Source: Bradyrhizobium algeriense (GTDB taxonomy: Bacteria > Pseudomonadota > Alphaproteobacteria > Rhizobiales > Xanthobacteraceae). From it: 64,000 nt of DNA. The DNA is taken from the NCBI RefSeq assembly GCF_003062295.1, contig NZ_PYCN01000001.1, positions 764,001 through 828,000 on the forward strand. The letters are read 5' to 3'. The notes beneath the pieces were generated by a model. It had not been told where the DNA came from. It worked only from the letters and a program-made list of their open reading frames with translations, and did not search any database. Of the stretch, positions 19,328 to 33,719 are shown in pieces. Each line of letters starts with the position of its first letter. The stretch's first letter is position 1. The position numbers were made by a program, and so were the translations under genes.

Positions 19328-20005
19328 ATGCTCGCTTTGGCTGACCCCGATCTCGACCATGGGCCGCGGACCGACAAGTCCGCGACCATGCGGATGTGCG
19401 CGGTCAGTCGCGAGGTCCGCCCGATCGACGAGCTGATCCGGTTTGTGGTGGCCCCGTCGGGCGAAGTAATCCCCGATTTGAAGCGAAAATTGCCCGGCCG
19501 CGGTATGTGGGTCCAGGCCTCGCGCCGGACCGTTGCGGAAGCGGTGCGGCGTCACCAATTTAAGCGAGGGTTCAAGCGCGACGTTCGGGTTGCACCGACC
19601 CTTCCCGCCGATACCGAGGCCCTGCTGGAACGAAGCTGCACCGAGGCGCTGGCCATGGCGGCCAAGGCCGGGCAGGTCATTTCCGGCTTTGCCAAGGTCG
19701 AGGGCCTGCTCGAACAGGGCAGGGCCGGAGCCCTGATCCACGCTTCCGACGGCGCGGCCGACGGAATCCGCAAATTGGACGCTATCGCCGGGCAAAGGAC
19801 CGGAAATATCGGCGAATCGCGGGGTTTACCGATCGTTACCGCTTTAACCTCGGCGCAATTGGATTTGGCACTGGGCCGGTCAAATGTGATACATGCTGCG
19901 CTGCTCGCGGGCCCGGCGAGCAAAACGTTCCTGTCGCGCTGCCAGATCCTGGTTCGATACCGGATGGACGACGACAAGACCGGGGATGGCGGCCAGAAAT
20001 TCTGA
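19328..20005 (+). CDS. YlxR (DUF448) and L7Ae-like RNA-binding protein
   Basis: A 225-residue protein with two RNA-binding modules. The YlxR domain (about residues 20-95) has CAVSREVRPIDELIRFV, then PGRGMWVQASRRTV. It is followed by an L7Ae/L30e-like domain (about 105-200) with EALAMAAKAGQVISGFAKVE and AGALIHASDGA. The single-polypeptide form is standard in Alphaproteobacteria, whereas in Firmicutes ylxR and ylxQ are separate genes. It sits between nusA and infB as usual. Proposed roles involve transcription or nucleoid-linked regulation; nothing here decides that. Confidence 0.9.
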   Translation: MLALADPDLDHGPRTDKSATMRMCAVSREVRPIDELIRFVVAPSGEVIPDLKRKLPGRGMWVQASRRTVAEAVRRHQFKRGFKRDVRVAPTLPADTEALLERSCTEALAMAAKAGQVISGFAKVEGLLEQGRAGALIHASDGAADGIRKLDAIAGQRTGNIGESRGLPIVTALTSAQLDLALGRSNVIHAALLAGPASKTFLSRCQILVRYRMDDDKTGDGGQKF

Positions 20006-20082
20006 CGGACGAAGATTGGTTCCGAAGCCTTGCTTCAATGACTGTGCGGATGCGCACAACGTAACGAGATTAGGACTGCTGA

Positions 20083-22749
20083 ATGGTTGATACCAAAACG
20101 CCTGGCGACAAGACTCTGAGTGTTCCGACCAAGACCTTGACGCTGAAGCCGCGGGTCGAGACGGGCACCGTGCGCCAGAGCTTCAGCCATGGCCGGACCA
20201 AGCAGGTCGTGGTCGAGAAGCGTGGCAAGCGCCGCGTCGGCGGCGACGCGCCCGCCACCGAAACGCATGCGCCCGAACCGGTCGCCGCCAAGCCGGCGCC
20301 CGCTGCAAAGGCCCCCCTCTCCCGCCCCGCGGCAGCGCCCGGCGCAGCACGAAGCGGCTCCGGCGTGGTGCTTCGGACGCTAACGGAAGACGAGCGTTCG
20401 GCGCGCGCGAGCGCGCTGGCCGACGCCAAGGTGCGCGAAGTCGAGGAACGGCGGCTGGCCGAGGAAGAAGCCAAGCGCCGCGCCAGCCGTGAAGGCATCG
20501 AACAGGCCGAACGCGAAGCCGCCGAAGCCCGCCGCAAGGCCGAGGAAGAACGGCACCGGCTGGAAGAGGAAGCCAAGCGCAAGGCCGAAGTCGAAGCCAA
20601 GAAGCGATTTGGCGAGGCCGAGGCCAAGACCGCAACGGCGGCGACGACACCGGCACCCGCTGCAGCCCGACCGGCCGCAGCCCGCCCGGCTGGCGCCCGT
20701 CCGGCTACCGCGGCGGTGCCACCCGCGCGCGCTCCCGGCGTTGCCGCCGACGGTTCCGACGAGGATGAAGGTCCGCGCCAGATCCGTCGCGGCCCCGGCG
20801 GCGCCGTCCGTGCCGTGACGCCTCCGAAGACGACCCACAAGCCGGGTCCGCAGAAGGAACGCGGCCGTCTGACGCTGGTCACCGCGCTCAATGCCGACGA
20901 CGTGCGCGAGCGTTCGATCGCCTCGTTCCGCCGCCGCACCCAGCGCCTGAAGGGCCACGCCGCGAACGAGCCGAAGGAAAAGCTTATTCGTGAAGTGGTG
21001 ATCCCGGAAGCGATCACGATCCAGGAACTCGCCAACCGCATGTCGGAACGCGCGGTCGACGTCATCCGCCTGCTGATGAAGCAGGGCGCGATGCACAAGA
21101 TCACCGACGTGATCGACGCCGACACCGCGCAGTTGATCACCGAGGAAATGGGCCATTCCGTCAAGCGCGTCGCCGCGTCCGACGTCGAAGAGGGCCTGTT
21201 CGACGTCGTCGACGATTCCACCGATACCGAGCCGCGCTCGCCGGTCGTCACCGTGATGGGCCATGTCGACCACGGCAAGACCTCGCTGCTCGACGCGCTT
21301 CGCCACGCCAACGTGGTGTCGGGCGAAGCCGGCGGCATCACCCAGCATATCGGCGCCTATCAGGTGACCTCGCCGGAAAGCGGCAAGAAGATCACCTTCA
21401 TCGATACGCCCGGCCACGCCGCGTTCACCGCGATGCGCGCGCGCGGCGCCAAGGTCACCGATATCGTGATCCTGGTGGTGGCGGCCGATGACGGCGTCAT
21501 GCCGCAGACGGTGGAAGCGATCAACCACGCCAAGGCGGCGAAGGTTCCGATGATCGTCGCGATCAACAAGATCGACAAGCCCGACGCCAAGCCGGAACGT
21601 GTGCGCACCGAACTGCTGCAGCACGAGGTTCAGGTCGAATCGTTCGGCGGTGAAGTCGTCGACGTCGAGGTTTCCGCCAAGAACAAGACCAATCTCGACA
21701 AGCTGCTCGAGATGATCGCGCTGCAGGCCGAACTGCTCGACCTCAAGACCAACTCGGAACGCCCCGCAGAAGGCACCGTGATCGAAGCCAAGCTCGATCG
21801 CGGCCGCGGTCCGGTGGCGACCGTGCTGGTGCAGCGCGGCACGCTCAAGGTCGGCGACATCATCGTGGCCGGCGCCGAAATGGGCCGCGTCCGCGCGCTG
21901 ATTTCGGACCAGGGCGAGAACCTCGACGAAGCCGGACCTTCGGTGCCGGTCGAAGTGCTGGGCTTCAACGGCCCGCCGGAAGCCGGCGACCGCCTCGCCG
22001 TGGTCGAGAACGAAGCCCGCGCCCGCCAGGTCACGAGCTATCGCGCCCACCAGAAGCGCGAGAACGCCGCCGCCTCGATTTCCGGCATGCGCGGCTCGCT
22101 CGAGCAGATGATGTCGCAGCTCAAGACCGCGGGCCGCAAGGAATTCCCGCTGATCGTGAAAGCCGACGTGCAGGGCTCGCTCGAAGCCATTCTGGGTTCG
22201 CTGGAGAAACTCGGCACCGACGAAGTCGCAGCCCGCATCCTGCATGCGGGCGTCGGCGGCATCTCCGAATCCGACGTCACGCTGGCGGAAGGTTTCAACG
22301 CCGCAATCATCGGCTTCTCGGTGCGCGCCAACAAGGAAGCCGCGGCGGCTGCCAAGCGCAACGGCATCGAAATCCGCTACTACAACATCATCTACGATCT
22401 CGTGGACGACATCAAAAAGGCGATGTCCGGCCTGCTCGCGCCGACGCTGCGCGAAACCATGCTGGGCAATGCGCAGATCCTGGAAGTGTTCAATATTTCC
22501 AAGGTCGGCAAGGTCGCCGGCTGCCGCGTCACCGACGGCACCGTGGAACGCGGCGCCAATGTGCGCCTGATCCGCGACAACGTCGTCGTGCACGAAGGCA
22601 AGCTTTCGACGCTGAAGCGTTTCAAGGATGAAGTGAAGGAAGTGCAGTCCGGCCAGGAATGCGGCATGGCGTTCGAAAATTACGGCGACATGCGTGTCGG
22701 CGACGTGATCGAGTGTTATCGCGTGGAGACCATCCAGCGCTCTCTGTAA
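20083..22749 (+). CDS. infB: Translation initiation factor IF-2
   Basis: An 888-residue GTPase that places initiator tRNA on the 30S subunit. The long N-terminal region (1-300) is rich in Ala, Glu, Arg and Lys with coiled-coil-like stretches ([17 protein letters not shown] style). The G domain begins at Gly393 ([15 protein letters not shown]), with DTPGH and NKID motifs, followed by domains II-IV (ending [12 protein letters not shown]). The ATG at 20083 gives [15 protein letters not shown], the family start in Bradyrhizobium-like species. Translation from internal starts, known in enterics, cannot be judged here. Confidence 0.97.
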   Translation: MVDTKTPGDKTLSVPTKTLTLKPRVETGTVRQSFSHGRTKQVVVEKRGKRRVGGDAPATETHAPEPVAAKPAPAAKAPLSRPAAAPGAARSGSGVVLRTLTEDERSARASALADAKVREVEERRLAEEEAKRRASREGIEQAEREAAEARRKAEEERHRLEEEAKRKAEVEAKKRFGEAEAKTATAATTPAPAAARPAAARPAGARPATAAVPPARAPGVAADGSDEDEGPRQIRRGPGGAVRAVTPPKTTHKPGPQKERGRLTLVTALNADDVRERSIASFRRRTQRLKGHAANEPKEKLIREVVIPEAITIQELANRMSERAVDVIRLLMKQGAMHKITDVIDADTAQLITEEMGHSVKRVAASDVEEGLFDVVDDSTDTEPRSPVVTVMGHVDHGKTSLLDALRHANVVSGEAGGITQHIGAYQVTSPESGKKITFIDTPGHAAFTAMRARGAKVTDIVILVVAADDGVMPQTVEAINHAKAAKVPMIVAINKIDKPDAKPERVRTELLQHEVQVESFGGEVVDVEVSAKNKTNLDKLLEMIALQAELLDLKTNSERPAEGTVIEAKLDRGRGPVATVLVQRGTLKVGDIIVAGAEMGRVRALISDQGENLDEAGPSVPVEVLGFNGPPEAGDRLAVVENEARARQVTSYRAHQKRENAAASISGMRGSLEQMMSQLKTAGRKEFPLIVKADVQGSLEAILGSLEKLGTDEVAARILHAGVGGISESDVTLAEGFNAAIIGFSVRANKEAAAAAKRNGIEIRYYNIIYDLVDDIKKAMSGLLAPTLRETMLGNAQILEVFNISKVGKVAGCRVTDGTVERGANVRLIRDNVVVHEGKLSTLKRFKDEVKEVQSGQECGMAFENYGDMRVGDVIECYRVETIQRSL

Positions 22750-22791
22750 GTCCAAGTCTTACGAAGAGCCTCGGATTTTATTGAAGTAAAC

Positions 22792-22840
22792 CGTCATGCC
22801 CCGCCTTGTGCGCAATTGCGCACTGGGGCGGGGCATCCAG
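22792..22840. repeat. Palindromic intergenic repeat with GTGCGCAATTGCGCAC core (copy 3, short)
   Basis: Core palindrome at 22808-22823, flanked by near-complementary arms atgccccgcc (22796-22805) and ggggcggggcat (22825-22836). It lies in the middle of the rimP-pnp cluster between infB and rbfA, so it may be transcribed and form a hairpin that affects message stability. Confidence 0.75.
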
Positions 22841-22924
22841 TAGTCAGCGCAATTAACTTCGGCCACGGAATGCTGGATCACCTGCCCATAAGGCGGGTGA
22901 TGACGACAATTGGGATTTCCGACA

Positions 22925-23338
22925 ATGCCTCGCCATCATACCAAGGGTTCCGCCCCCGGCGGCTCGCAACGGCAATTGCGCGTCGGCGAGACCGTGCGCC
23001 ATGCCGTCGCCGATATTCTGTCGCAGGGTAACGTGCACGATCCCGACCTGGAGGGCCAAATCATCACCGTTCCCGAGGTGAGGATGTCGCCTGACCTGAA
23101 GCTTGCGACGATTTACGTGATGCCGCTCGGCGGCCGCGATACCGATGTCGTGCTCGCGGCGCTCGCGCGTAACAAAAAGTTTCTGCGCGGCGAGATCGCT
23201 CACCGCGTTAACCTGAAATTTGCCCCTGACCTTCGCTTTCGCGTCGACGAACGATTCGACGAAGCGGAACGGATCGAGAAATTACTGAGAACACCTGCGG
23301 TGCAAAGAGACCTCGCACCCGATTCGGACGACAAGTGA
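22925..23338 (+). CDS. rbfA: 30S ribosome-binding factor RbfA
   Basis: A 137-residue cold-shock-associated ribosome assembly factor with a KH-like fold. Seen: [20 protein letters not shown] at the start of the core and [19 protein letters not shown] as the central strand-helix part, with [20 protein letters not shown] near the end. The ATG at 22925 ([10 protein letters not shown]) is preferred over the TTG at 22910. Its TGA overlaps the first in-frame ATG of truB. Confidence 0.95.
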   Translation: MPRHHTKGSAPGGSQRQLRVGETVRHAVADILSQGNVHDPDLEGQIITVPEVRMSPDLKLATIYVMPLGGRDTDVVLAALARNKKFLRGEIAHRVNLKFAPDLRFRVDERFDEAERIEKLLRTPAVQRDLAPDSDDK

Positions 23339-24540
23339 TGATTATGCCCACCGCCAACGGCGGGATTGCGCAGCAAACTGCCGATTCGCAGGACACCGAA
23401 AAAAATATTTTTTCCAGTGAGTCGCATGGCGACGACCAAGGTCGCGCTAGCGACGACGAACGTCGCGCCGGCGGCGACGACAAGGGTCGCGCTGGCGACG
23501 GCGAGCGCCGCCTCGATGAAGGCCAGCGCCGCGGCAACAACGATCCACGCCACACCAAGCAGCCGCGCCAGAACAACCAGCCCCGCCGCGACAAGCGCGA
23601 CGTTCATGGCTGGGTAATTCTCGACAAGCCGATCGGCATGACCTCGACGCACGCGGTTGCCGTGCTCAAGCGCCTGTTCCAGGCCAGGCGCGCCGGCCAT
23701 GCCGGCACGCTCGATCCTTTGGCGTCCGGCGGCCTGCCGATCGCGCTCGGCGAGGCCACCAAGACGGTTCCCTTCGTGATGGATGGCCGCAAGCGCTACC
23801 GCTTCACGGTCGCCTGGGGCGAGGAGCGCGATACCGACGATACCGAGGGCCGGGCGACCCAGACCAGCGAGCTGCGGCCGTCCGCCGACGCGATCCGGGC
23901 CCTGCTGCCGCGCTTCACCGGCCTGATCGAGCAGATCCCGCCGCAATATTCCGCGATCAAGGTTCAGGGCGAACGCGCCTATGACCTGGCGCGGGACGGC
24001 GAAACCGTCGAATTGAAGCCCCGCCCGGTCGAGATTCACGAATTAACCCTTGTAGAACATGGAGATAACGGCCAGTCCGTGTTCGAGGCGGAGTGCGGCA
24101 AGGGCACCTATGTCCGGGCGCTGGCCCGCGATATCGGCCGGATTCTGGGCTGTTTCGGCCATATCTGCGCGTTGCGGCGGACTTTGGTCGGCCCATTCCG
24201 CGAGACGGACATGATTCCGCTGGAAGAGTTGGAGGCTTTATGCAATAGAGCCGCGTCTGGCGAGGGAAGCCTCGCCGACGCGCTTTTGCCCGTTGAGACC
24301 GCGCTGGACGACATCCCGGCACTGGCCGTCACACGGGCTGATGCGGCAAGGCTTCACAGGGGCCAGGCCGTTTTGTTGCGCGGACGGGATGCGCCCAATA
24401 GTAGCGGCACAGTCTATGTCACGGTGGCAGGCCGGCTTCTGGCCCTCGCCGAAATTGGCAATGGCGAACTCATCCCCAAGCGCGTGTTCAACCTGACCGG
24501 ACTGACTGCCAGTCCCGGTCGCAGCAATGAGAGAGTTTGA
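23338..24540 (+). CDS. truB: tRNA pseudouridine(55) synthase TruB with long charged N-terminal tail
   Basis: A 400-residue enzyme that makes pseudouridine 55 in tRNA. The catalytic Asp126 lies in [14 protein letters not shown]; the second motif is [20 protein letters not shown], and the C-terminal PUA-like part follows. About 85 residues precede the conserved [11 protein letters not shown] start. They are mostly hydrophilic and contain degenerate 7-8 residue repeats ([29 protein letters not shown]). Catalytic Asp is residue 48 in E. coli, so the extension is about 78 residues. A shorter start cannot be excluded, but no ATG lies between the repeats and the core. Confidence 0.92.
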   Translation: MIMPTANGGIAQQTADSQDTEKNIFSSESHGDDQGRASDDERRAGGDDKGRAGDGERRLDEGQRRGNNDPRHTKQPRQNNQPRRDKRDVHGWVILDKPIGMTSTHAVAVLKRLFQARRAGHAGTLDPLASGGLPIALGEATKTVPFVMDGRKRYRFTVAWGEERDTDDTEGRATQTSELRPSADAIRALLPRFTGLIEQIPPQYSAIKVQGERAYDLARDGETVELKPRPVEIHELTLVEHGDNGQSVFEAECGKGTYVRALARDIGRILGCFGHICALRRTLVGPFRETDMIPLEELEALCNRAASGEGSLADALLPVETALDDIPALAVTRADAARLHRGQAVLLRGRDAPNSSGTVYVTVAGRLLALAEIGNGELIPKRVFNLTGLTASPGRSNERV

Positions 24541-24542
24541 CG

Positions 24543-24812
24543 ATGTCGATTACCGCCGAACGCAAAGCGGAAGTCATCAAGACGAATGCCAACAAAGCCG
24601 GCGACACCGGTTCGCCCGAGGTGCAGGTTGCGATCCTGTCGGAACGCATCAACAATCTCACGGGCCACTTCAAGAGCCACGTGAAGGACCATCATTCACG
24701 CCGCGGCCTTCTGAAGCTCGTGCAGACGCGCCGTTCCCTTCTCGACTACATCAAGAGGAAGGACGAGGCGCGCTACAAGGCGTTGCTCGAAAAGCATAAC
24801 ATTCGTCGTTGA
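24543..24812 (+). CDS. rpsO: 30S ribosomal protein S15
   Basis: An 89-residue primary-binding 30S protein, standard length, with [20 protein letters not shown] and [22 protein letters not shown]15 binds the 16S rRNA central domain and can regulate its own mRNA. The start is ATG 24543; the two codons upstream in frame do not belong to the family. It directly follows truB with GAGAG upstream. pnp follows after a terminator-like hairpin, the usual rpsO-pnp order. Confidence 0.97.
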   Translation: MSITAERKAEVIKTNANKAGDTGSPEVQVAILSERINNLTGHFKSHVKDHHSRRGLLKLVQTRRSLLDYIKRKDEARYKALLEKHNIRR

Positions 24813-24823
24813 TTTGAGAGAGT

Positions 24824-24847
24824 ACGCGCGCTGTCTGCGCGCGTTTT
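24824..24847 (+). terminator. Terminator-like hairpin after rpsO
   Basis: ACGCGCGC (24824-24831), loop TGTCT, then GCGCGCGT (24837-24844) and TTTT from 24844. It would separate rpsO from pnp, or act as a partial terminator/processing site as in the E. coli rpsO-pnp region. Confidence 0.7.
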
Positions 24848-24848
24848 C

Positions 24849-24930
24849 GCATGATCTTCCGAACAAACGGACTCCGAATTTTTCGGGGACGATCATGCGC
24901 AAGGGCATCATCCGAAAATGGATCATGCCC
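24849..24930. repeat. gcatgatc...gatcatgc inverted repeat in the rpsO-pnp gap
   Basis: GCATGATC (24850-24857) and GATCATGC (24892-24899) bracket gaatttttcggggacg; a further ggatcatgcc follows near 24921. It resembles the short mobile palindromes frequent between Bradyrhizobium genes. The rest of the 320-base gap to pnp (24931-25132) shows no gene and no clear promoter by eye. Confidence 0.55.
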
Positions 24931-25132
24931 GACAAACGTCCAGCAGCAATCCGGCCGCTGGACAGGGCAAGGTGCCCGTGACTGCCGAGAGGATGGACGC
25001 CATCCGAAAGATAAAGACCATGGCAGGATCGCCGAACGCTGATCTCGTATTGCGATCAGCGTCCCGCAATCTTGCGCATGGTCTTTGTGTTTTTGGGCGC
25101 CGCTCTCTCGTGAACCCATGAAAGAAACCACT

Positions 25133-27286
<2,154 letters not shown>

Positions 27287-27309
27287 GGTATCGCTGGAAT
27301 GTGAACAAG

Positions 27310-27335
27310 GGGCGGCCGAAAGGCCGCCCTTTTTT
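27310..27335 (+). terminator. Intrinsic terminator after pnp
   Basis: GGGCGGCC (27310-27317), loop GAAA, GGCCGCCC (27322-27329), then T(6) at 27330-27335. It ends the rimP-pnp cluster. Confidence 0.92.
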
Positions 27336-27511
27336 GTTATCCGCCTGCGTTACATTGGGAGTATTGAGGCACCTGTGCGGTTCCGCCGCAGGGCGCGAGG
27401 ACAGAAAACGAAACCCGATTCCGATAGTCACCCGTAGCTTGCCGCGCGCAGCGGCGTATGGCGTCCCGTTCACAGGTATCCAACCAATTGCCCACAGGTA
27501 AGGAGAAATCG

Positions 27512-28261
27512 ATGTCATTCATATCCCGGCGCCAACTGATGTTTGCCGCAACCGGTGTCGCTGCCATGGCCGCGACCCCGCGCATCGTCTTCGCGCAGGC
27601 CGCGGCGCCCGCCCCCGCGCCTGCCGCCGCAACCGGCCCATTCACGCTGCCGCCGCTGACCTATCCGACCAATGCGTTCGAACCCCATATCGACGCCAAG
27701 ACGATGGAAATCCATCACGGCAAGCACCACGCGGCCTATGTCGCCAACCTCAATAACGTCGCCAAGACCAATCCGCAGTTGGGAACGGCGAAGATAGAGG
27801 ACGTGCTCGGTAATCTGAATGCGCTCGACGACAGCATCAAATTCACCGTCCGCAACAATCTCGGCGGCCACGCCAACCACACCATGTTCTGGGAGATCAT
27901 GGGCCCGAACGGCGGCAAGCCGGAGGGCGAGGTGCTGGCCGCGATCGACAAGGATCTCGGCGGCATGGAAAAATTCCAGAGCGACTTCAATGCCGCCGGC
28001 GGACGTCAGTTCGGCTCGGGCTGGGTGTTCGTGACCGTGGCCAAAGACGGCAAGCTCGCGATCGAGACCCGCCCGAACCAGGACAACCCGATGATGGACG
28101 GCAAGCGCGCTTTGATGGGCAACGACGTCTGGGAGCACGCTTACTATCTGAACTACCAGAACCGCCGCGCCGATTATCTCAAGGCGTGGTGGAACACGGT
28201 GAACTGGGCCAAGATCGCCGAGCGCTATGCGGCGGCGAAGGCCGGCACGCTCGGCGCGTGA
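27512..28261 (+). CDS. Exported superoxide dismutase, Mn-type, with Tat signal
   Basis: A 249-residue Fe/Mn superoxide dismutase. The N-terminus has a twin-arginine signal (SRRQLMFAATGVAAMAATP, then AQA), so the enzyme is probably exported folded to the periplasm. Metal ligands by alignment are His68, His123, Asp205 and His209. NQD at Gln190 and GGHANHTMFW with Gly at the Mn-type position point to manganese. A Pro/Ala linker of about 12 residues follows the signal. Start ATG 27512 with AAGGAGA upstream. Expression and metal use cannot be proved from sequence. Confidence 0.93.
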   Translation: MSFISRRQLMFAATGVAAMAATPRIVFAQAAAPAPAPAAATGPFTLPPLTYPTNAFEPHIDAKTMEIHHGKHHAAYVANLNNVAKTNPQLGTAKIEDVLGNLNALDDSIKFTVRNNLGGHANHTMFWEIMGPNGGKPEGEVLAAIDKDLGGMEKFQSDFNAAGGRQFGSGWVFVTVAKDGKLAIETRPNQDNPMMDGKRALMGNDVWEHAYYLNYQNRRADYLKAWWNTVNWAKIAERYAAAKAGTLGA

Positions 28262-28276
28262 TCGTATGCCATGTGA

Positions 28277-28304
28277 AAAGGGCGGCCTCTCGGCCGCCCT
28301 TTTT
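28277..28304 (+). terminator. Intrinsic terminator after the superoxide dismutase gene
   Basis: AAAGGGCGGCC (28277-28287), loop TCTC, GGCCGCCCTTT (28292-28302), then further T to 28304. Its stem is the same 8-base GGGCGGCC as the terminator after pnp. Confidence 0.92.
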
Positions 28305-28347
28305 GTTTAGAGCATGACTTCGCGCAAACTGCGCGAGCTTTCTCGGA

Positions 28348-31527
<3,180 letters not shown>

Positions 31528-31563
31528 AAGGCCTGACGAGCCACGAGCCTCGGAGATACCGCC

Positions 31564-32018
31564 TTGTCACAAATCATCATCCGCCCTGCCTACGCATCCG
31601 AGTATGACCAGGTCGCCCGCGTCTGGATGGACAGTTAGGTCTCGACCGGGCTGGAAGACCCAGCGACTCCCTGCTGGAAAAATTGCGCGCGCGGGTCCCG
31701 ATGGAAGTAGAAAAGGGCTGGAGCCTCTACGTCGCCGACGACAATGGAAGATTGGCGGCAATGCTGGCGATGCATCTGCCCGACCGCTATCTCGACCAAC
31801 TATTCGTCGCGCCAGAATATCAGGGCAACAGTCTCGGCCGCCGCCTGCTCGCCTTCACGCGCGAACGTCTGCCGGATGAAATCTGGCTGCGCTGCGCGCG
31901 TGAGAACGAAAAGGCCTGGCGCTGGTACGAACGCGAAGGCTTTGTGTTCGAGAACGAGCAGGTCGAGCCGAAGATGGGCCGCATGATGAAGTATTATCGT
32001 TGGAGGAAATCGGCCTGA
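31564..32018 (+). pseudogene. Broken GNAT-family N-acetyltransferase
   Basis: The first frame from TTG 31564 encodes a GNAT start (MSQIIIRPAYASEYDQVARVWMDS) and then hits an amber stop at 31636-31638 where Trp (TGG) would fit. Soon after, between about 31653 and 31668, the coding phase shifts by one base. From there the frame through 32018 carries the rest: LYVADDNGRLAAMLAMHLPD and YLDQLFVAPEYQGNSLGRRLL, the acetyl-CoA-binding loop. The two defects make a complete protein impossible unless the second part is translated alone from the TTG at 31683 or the ATG at 31701. Confidence 0.8.
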
Positions 32019-32098
32019 AAGCCATCGCTCGGCTTGCGGACGGCGCTCGCACGCTCTAGTTTGCGTGTTCTATCCCGTCAACCGTCATTGTTCAGGCC

Positions 32099-32908
32099 AT
32101 GCTCCGTAGCTTCGCTGCTGCCGCCATCTTCGTGTTATGCTTCACGATAGCCGGATGGGCCCAATCTCCATCAGCGACGAGTGCCCCGGCGACATCGACG
32201 CCCGCCAGCTCAGTCGCAAAGAAGGCGGCGCCCAAGACAAAGCCAGCGGAAAGTGGATCGTGCCAGATCGGCGTCATTCCGATCGCCGGCAACCTGTTCC
32301 TCGTCGAGAAGTTCGGGCCCCTCACGTTCACAGACACCTATGAACGGGTGTCGGTCGATGGGTGGGCACTTGACGAGTTGGTGGTCTCGCGCGTTCGGGC
32401 CGCGGCACCCGGCATGTCGGTGCGGCGAATTCCCTTCACGAAAGAGGAACTCGCAAACTACCCAAGACCCGCTTTCCGCTTCCGCCGCGACGAGACCATC
32501 GAGAAATTCGCCAAGTATGTCGCCCGGGGAAGGAATTGCGAGCGTTACGTTCTCGTGCACAGGCATGGTGGCAGCCAGCGGGAATTCGGCATTGGTATTT
32601 CGAAGCACTACCTCGGCAGCAATGCGAACCTCTTCGCCATGATGTACATCCGCGTCTATGACGGACGAACCTTTCAATTGATCAATGAGGCGCCGGCATT
32701 GATGGAAGAGGACACGTACGCAAACCGTTTCAAATACCATCTCGGAGGCCCCTCCCGTCCGATCGATCTCGCGATGTTTCCGGAGAAGGCTGCCGATGCC
32801 GCCAAGAGCCCGGTGCTGCGCGACGGCGTACGGCAGATGCTGACGGTAAGCCTCGACAGGACCCTGCCCGGAATGCTTCGACCTCAGTCCCGTGAAGCGG
32901 CACGGTAG
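32099..32908 (+). CDS. Secreted protein of unknown function
   Basis: A 269-residue protein with a clear Sec signal peptide (MLRSFAAAAIFVLCFTIAGWAQ, cleavage after WAQ). A low-complexity Ser/Thr/Ala/Pro linker follows (about 22-50) and then a domain with two cysteines (Cys55, GSCQIGVIPIAGNLF, and Cys142, RNCERYVLV). No family was recognised. Features in the domain include YVLVHRHGGSQREFGIGI and MYIRVYDGRTFQLINEAPA. The cysteines could form a periplasmic disulfide. It stands alone between the broken GNAT gene and a glutathione transferase gene. Coding use matches the genome. Role unknown. Confidence 0.7.
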   Translation: MLRSFAAAAIFVLCFTIAGWAQSPSATSAPATSTPASSVAKKAAPKTKPAESGSCQIGVIPIAGNLFLVEKFGPLTFTDTYERVSVDGWALDELVVSRVRAAAPGMSVRRIPFTKEELANYPRPAFRFRRDETIEKFAKYVARGRNCERYVLVHRHGGSQREFGIGISKHYLGSNANLFAMMYIRVYDGRTFQLINEAPALMEEDTYANRFKYHLGGPSRPIDLAMFPEKAADAAKSPVLRDGVRQMLTVSLDRTLPGMLRPQSREAAR

Positions 32909-33080
32909 TTGACTTCCACGACCGGCCGGAGATCGCGTACCGATCGGCCGTGCGAAATAAGATTGACCAACATGTCGCCCGATAGCGGCCTGTCCAGCCC
33001 AGACGTAGTGCGTTGCCAATTCGCGGCCAACGCGCAAAACAAGGCACCTGTCATCTCACGACGATGAAAGGTTCCGCCCC

Positions 33081-33677
33081 ATGATCAAGCTCTATTGGTC
33101 GCCGCGCTCGCGCTCGATCTCCGCGATCTGGCTGCTCGAAGAAACCGGGCTGCCTTACGAACGCGTGCTGACCGACATTTCGACCGGCGCGCAGAAGGCG
33201 CCGGAGTATCTAGCTATCAATCCGATGGGCAAGGTGCCGGGACTGAAGGATGGCGACGCCGCGCTCGGCGAAGCGGCCGCGATCTGCGCCTATATTGCCG
33301 ACCGCTATCCCGAAACCAAGCTGGCGCCAGCCATCACCGATCCGCTGCGCGCAAGATATCTGCAGTGGCTGTTCTTTTCGCCAAGCTGCATCGAGCCGGC
33401 GCTGATCCAGCTCTTCACCAAGCTGGAGGTACCGGCAAGCACGGCGGCGTGGGGCAGCGCGACGCAAACCTTCGACGTGCTCGACGCCGCCCTGCAGAAG
33501 GGGCCGTGGATTCTCGGCGAGAAGTTTTCGGCCGCTGACATCATGCTCGGCTCCGGGTTGAACTTTGCGGTGCGGATGTTCAAGATGGTGCCGCCACGGC
33601 CGTCGTTCGACGCCTATATCGACCGCTGCACGGCGCGCCCGGCATTCCAGCGCGCGGAGAAGATTGCGGACAGGTGA
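33081..33677 (+). CDS. Glutathione S-transferase family protein
   Basis: A 198-residue cytosolic-type GST. The N-terminal thioredoxin-like domain (1-80) has YWSPRSRSISAIWLLEETGLPYE, with the active-site Ser/Arg region, and NPMGKVPGLKDGD with the cis-Pro turn. EAAAICAYIADRYPETKLAP links to the helical C-terminal domain, which ends RPSFDAYIDRCTARPAFQRA. Start ATG 33081. Substrate unknown; such proteins conjugate or reduce electrophiles using glutathione. Confidence 0.88.
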   Translation: MIKLYWSPRSRSISAIWLLEETGLPYERVLTDISTGAQKAPEYLAINPMGKVPGLKDGDAALGEAAAICAYIADRYPETKLAPAITDPLRARYLQWLFFSPSCIEPALIQLFTKLEVPASTAAWGSATQTFDVLDAALQKGPWILGEKFSAADIMLGSGLNFAVRMFKMVPPRPSFDAYIDRCTARPAFQRAEKIADR

Positions 33678-33689
33678 GATAGATTTAAG

Positions 33690-33719
33690 CGTAGCCCGGA
33701 TGGAGCTTGCTCAATCCGT
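33690..33719. repeat. Half of a gtagcccggatgga repeat at the fabV 3' end
   Basis: GCGTAGCCCGGATGGAGC followed by ttgctcaatccg matches one arm of the complete element at 39624-39717. The facing arm is missing, and the segment overlaps the last bases of fabV, so it may have supplied the present stop region. Confidence 0.55.

Noticed and set aside
20380..22755. 791-codon antisense frame opposite infB
   Set aside because: Same explanation; IF-2 on the plus strand is certain.
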